DNA from: Lates calcarifer
Taxonomy: Eukaryota; Chordata; Actinopteri; Centropomidae
Length of the DNA: 64,000 bases
Reading direction: 5' to 3'
Assembly: GCF_001640805.2 (NCBI RefSeq)
Contig: NC_066838.1
Span: 14,870,763-14,934,762, forward strand
The notes under the pieces were generated by a model, which was not told the origin of the DNA, did no database searches, and worked only from the letters and a program-made list of their open reading frames with translations. Made by a program: the position numbers and the translations under genes. Position 1 is the first letter of the stretch. Each line of letters opens with the position of its first letter. Positions 60,906-64,000 of the stretch are shown piece by piece.

Positions 60906-62033
60906 GATGTTAGAGGTATAAAGTTATAGTTAGTACATAGGGTGTTTTTGTTCTGTCTTCCCATTCAGAACAGGGCAGAGGGCTAATAGCACTGAGACTA
61001 TACAAGGCCTGAGCAACTGGAGGAATCAGAGCAAATAAAAACTGCCGCAGAAAGACCCACAGAGACACACACAGACATACATGCTGTAGAGACACACACT
61101 CACTCACCACAGACCTCCCCAGCTACCCACTTTGACAGATGACTTCCTTGGGCATCTAGGGGATGTGAGACGGTGTGAATTGAATTTTCAGAAAAAAGAT
61201 GGAAACATACACACACACACACTAACACACAGAAGTGCACAGCCCATAAACAGAATGACATTGCCACAGTTAAAGCTCAATTAGATTGCAGCTATAGTGC
61301 CCTCAATCTCTATAGATCTTGAGTCATTTTGTCCTCTATTGTGCCTCTCCATCCTTCCTCCATTTCTCACCCTTCGTCTTGCCCATCTTTCACTTTATCC
61401 TCCCATTCTAGGCTTATCGTGGATGTACCTTTTATGCATTCATATATGTTCTTATGGGTGTTTATCCTAAGGGAAGAACAGTGTTGGAAATATTTTAAAA
61501 AGCAATCTGCGGCACAGAGGATCTAAAGCTGCAGGAACCATGATTGTTCTTGGGGAAGTAATTTCAGGCGCATGTGGCGGAACGGAGGCCTCAGAGTTGG
61601 AATTCCCACTCTCATATCTCTGCCTGACCTCATTTACATAATCACACAGTGGCTAAAGGGCTTCATTTGTGAACACATGGGTTATGAGGGGAAAAGTACA
61701 CCTGGGAGAAAGAGGCCCAACAGGTTTTTAAGTGAAATTCAAGTGAGGCATTCTGGATGTACAGGGGATTGGGGACTTGCTCTTTCACGCACGTTCACTG
61801 TTGAGGTAAATCCAGGCAAAAACGATCCTTTGTAACAAGTTCTTGTTGGATCTGCAGTCTATGGATATGAAATGTGTAAATAATGGAGCAGCAAGTTACT
61901 TAAAAAAATGCTGACATATCTGTCAGAAACTGCTGTGTCAAAACATGCGAATTGTTGTTTTTTTTTTTTTTCCAAACTAAAAGAATTAAAACATACTTGT
62001 GCCCTGTGTCTTGCTTTTTGTAAATCATCCCAT

Positions 62034-62090
62034 GGTCTCTTGAAAGGCACTATATAAATCTTGAGTTATTATTATTATTATCATTATTAC
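62034..62090 (+). mobile_element. degenerate retroelement tail with ATT microsatellite
   Basis: GGCACTATATAAATC followed by a (TTA)n run resembles the 3' end of the GCGCTATATAAAT family seen elsewhere in the window. It is short and diverged. Confidence 0.4.
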
Positions 62091-62688
62091 TTCCACACAG
62101 TGAAATAAGCTGTTACCACAACATTCACATCATCTTTTCGTCTATATGGCGTTCCAACGTTCCAACGTTCCATTTACAAATATGGCAGATATAGAGCAAC
62201 ATTAGCATTCATTAAGAGTCATGTTTCCGGTGATTTGATAAATAAAAGTTGAATATTCACTCTCCTTTTATCTCTGTCTATACAAATACTCCTTGGATTT
62301 ATTGTTACCATAAAAATTTTGATTCAAGTCATTGTTTTCTTCTTCAGCAAGTGAAGTATTCATGTACATTCTATTCTTATCAGGCCTCAATGGGGCTTCT
62401 CTTATTTTTGTACTATGTACTATGTTGAAGATTGTTGCAGAATTGTGTGTATCTAGACTGGCAAACAAAAACACTACAAATATACTTGACTTCTGTGTCT
62501 ATTAGTATAGCCATCAGACTCACTAAAGACACATCAAAAGGCCACCTGACACTCATTAGTTCAGCCCCATGTGCCTCTATCAAGCAGTGACCTTCAGGAG
62601 GACAAGGCAAGCCAAAGAGGGAAAGAAAGGGTACGTGGAATCAGAGATGGAGGGATGGAGGGAGAAAAAGATTAAGGGTGTGTGTTTT

Positions 62689-62705
62689 GGGGGGGGGGGG
62701 GGGGG
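62689..62705 (+). repeat. poly(G) run of 17
   Basis: An uninterrupted G17 after TGTGTTTT. Such runs are rare and error-prone in sequencing, so the exact length is uncertain. Confidence 0.85.
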
Positions 62706-64000
62706 TCGTTCCATTAAACTGCTGACTCTCCTCTGGTCTGTAATGGCCTTTACCATAGCAACAATGCCCAATAGAGGTATGTTAATAATGTAACAGACAG
62801 GAGAATAAAGCTGCCAATCAAAGAGCTTCAGTCCACACTGCACTGAGTGAATTATTCACCACAGGCACTGATTAGAACAGGAGGAGAGAGCGACAGAAAG
62901 AGACTGACAAAGGTGTGGAGAGCACGACAAAAGAGAGTGATGTGACTTGAAGGGGAGGAGGAGAGACAGACAGAAAAGACTAGAGGAATACAGAAAGGTA
63001 TTCGCGTGTTATGTAACTCTGGAGTTGAAAGGAGAGGGAGCAGAGGGTTGTGGCTCATTTCAAACAGCTCAAGACAAAATAACAGTCTTGTTGAAAGAGA
63101 GGGTGGCAACCTCATGGTGCAGTACCACTCTGCTAGAGCATAGTGTGCTGCCCCTTAATGTCTGTCTGTGTAAAATCTTGTTGTTCTGTGAAAAAAAAAA
63201 TGGCAGGTTTAACATGCTGATTTACATCTATTAACCTTTTCTTGACTGCTCCCATCTGTCCTTCATGCCTCAGTTTTTATTCTCATCCCCATTCCTTTTG
63301 CATGCTCTGAAAGCTGTGAGCAAAAGCTGATAATTCTGAGGTGGAAATGCACTCTCACACATACAAAGGAAACATATGTAAACATGTCATCTTCTAGTCA
63401 CAGATAGGAATGCAGATCTCCAACAAGCAGCTGCAAAGACTATAAAGGACAATGACACATTACATAGTCATTCCTTTGAAAGGCATGGGGCAGTAGCCTG
63501 CATGTGTGCGTGTTAGAGAGAGAATTTACTTTCTTAAAGAGTTTCTTCTTCTTCTCTTCTTAAAGAGTATTTTCATGATTGCTTTTCATTTGATTCAGTC
63601 ACAGATTCCATGAGATTTTCTTTCCTCACCTCTCTGTTTGTCTGTCTCTGTCTCCCCTCTTCACACACAACACCATTTCCTGCCCTTTCAATTAGCAATG
63701 CTTGAAACACAACACTTCCTGGCAAACCTTTAGTCATTAGGATGCAATTAGTGACTTAAATGCATTGAGCTCATGTATAAATTTAGCCTTTATATGATCT
63801 CTTCATACTCGCAGAGGCAATGCAGGGATGGAAAGAAGCTGGTAATTAGAAGCCTGTGGCACAAAAGGAAATGTGCCACATAATCATTTACACGTGCATG
63901 CACACACAAGACAGACATGCAGGTGCACACACACATGCGTGCACATACAGGGTTTTTCCATAGGCAGAGCTAAAATGGAGCTCAAAGTTCAACAAGTTCT

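Larger units (their letters stand above)
47950..64000. other. non-coding region upstream of kcna3
   Basis: No gene recognised on either strand up to the window end. It contains a G-rich block (48314-48332), the SINE, interspersed repeats, two perfect hairpins and many microsatellites. Open frames of 80-150 codons at about 53.6-54.15, 58.9-59.5 and 60.7-60.9 kb are explained by simple repeats, lack an ATG, or show no recognisable domain. Confidence 0.5.

Noticed and set aside
60695..60929. Plus-strand frames rich in KRREEK repeats
   Set aside because: Translation of the GAGAA pentanucleotide repeat in all three frames.
61572..61835. An 87-codon ATG-started plus-strand frame (MWRNGGLRVGIP)
   Set aside because: No recognised family, no splice or promoter context; likely chance.
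1..64000. CRISPR arrays, phage-like or bacterial defence systems
   Set aside because: No regular spacer-repeat arrays or prokaryotic gene organisation; the sequence is a vertebrate chromosome.

Overview
The window comes from a vertebrate nuclear genome, almost certainly a teleost fish. It has three intronless-CDS ion-channel genes spread over about 42 kb, abundant CA/GT and GA/CT microsatellites, degenerate teleost interspersed repeats (a tRNA-derived SINE, non-LTR tails ending in TTGAA/TTGAC tandems, a GGAT-tailed element), and no bacterial or viral gene organisation. A percomorph-type fish is my inference from the repeat families recalled by eye; the species cannot be named.

All three genes are Shaker-type (Kv1) voltage-gated potassium channel alpha subunits on the minus strand: kcna10 (6275-8020), kcna2 (30630-32132) and kcna3 (45972-47549). 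Gene identity, order and common orientation match the KCNA10-KCNA2-KCNA3 cluster of human chromosome 1p13. Each has the full T1 domain, six membrane segments, an S4 with regularly spaced Arg/Lys, a TVGYGD selectivity filter and an S6 PVP hinge. kcna2 and kcna3 end in the PDZ ligand TDV; kcna10 does not. The very similar T1 domains suggest the subunits could co-assemble, but each has its own termini, S1-S2 loop and outer pore-mouth residue (Cys in kcna10, Tyr in kcna2, His in kcna3).

Layout. 1-5.5 kb: repeats and a non-LTR tail, no gene. 5.5-8.2 kb: kcna10. 8.2-30.6 kb: long non-coding stretch with a CpG-rich block at 18.6-18.8 kb carrying a good minus-strand splice donor (candidate kcna10 first exon). 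30.6-34.5 kb: kcna2, with a strong acceptor just upstream of its start and candidate non-coding 5' exons. 34.5-44.5 kb: non-coding. 44.5-45.1 kb: a CpG-rich block with a perfect minus-strand donor, preceded by a cluster of four X-box-like (RFX) sites; this looks like a distal kcna2 promoter lying just 3' of kcna3. 46.0-47.8 kb: kcna3 and its CpG-rich promoter. 47.8-64 kb: no gene recognised; SINE, nested repeats, hairpins and microsatellites.

I found no undescribed gene system. The points most worth a second look are the X-box cluster, similarly oriented CTCF-like motifs around kcna3, the kcna2 substitutions at positions important for pharmacology and regulation in mammalian Kv1.2, and the predicted long 5' introns. 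All splice-site, promoter and motif calls were read by eye without expression data.
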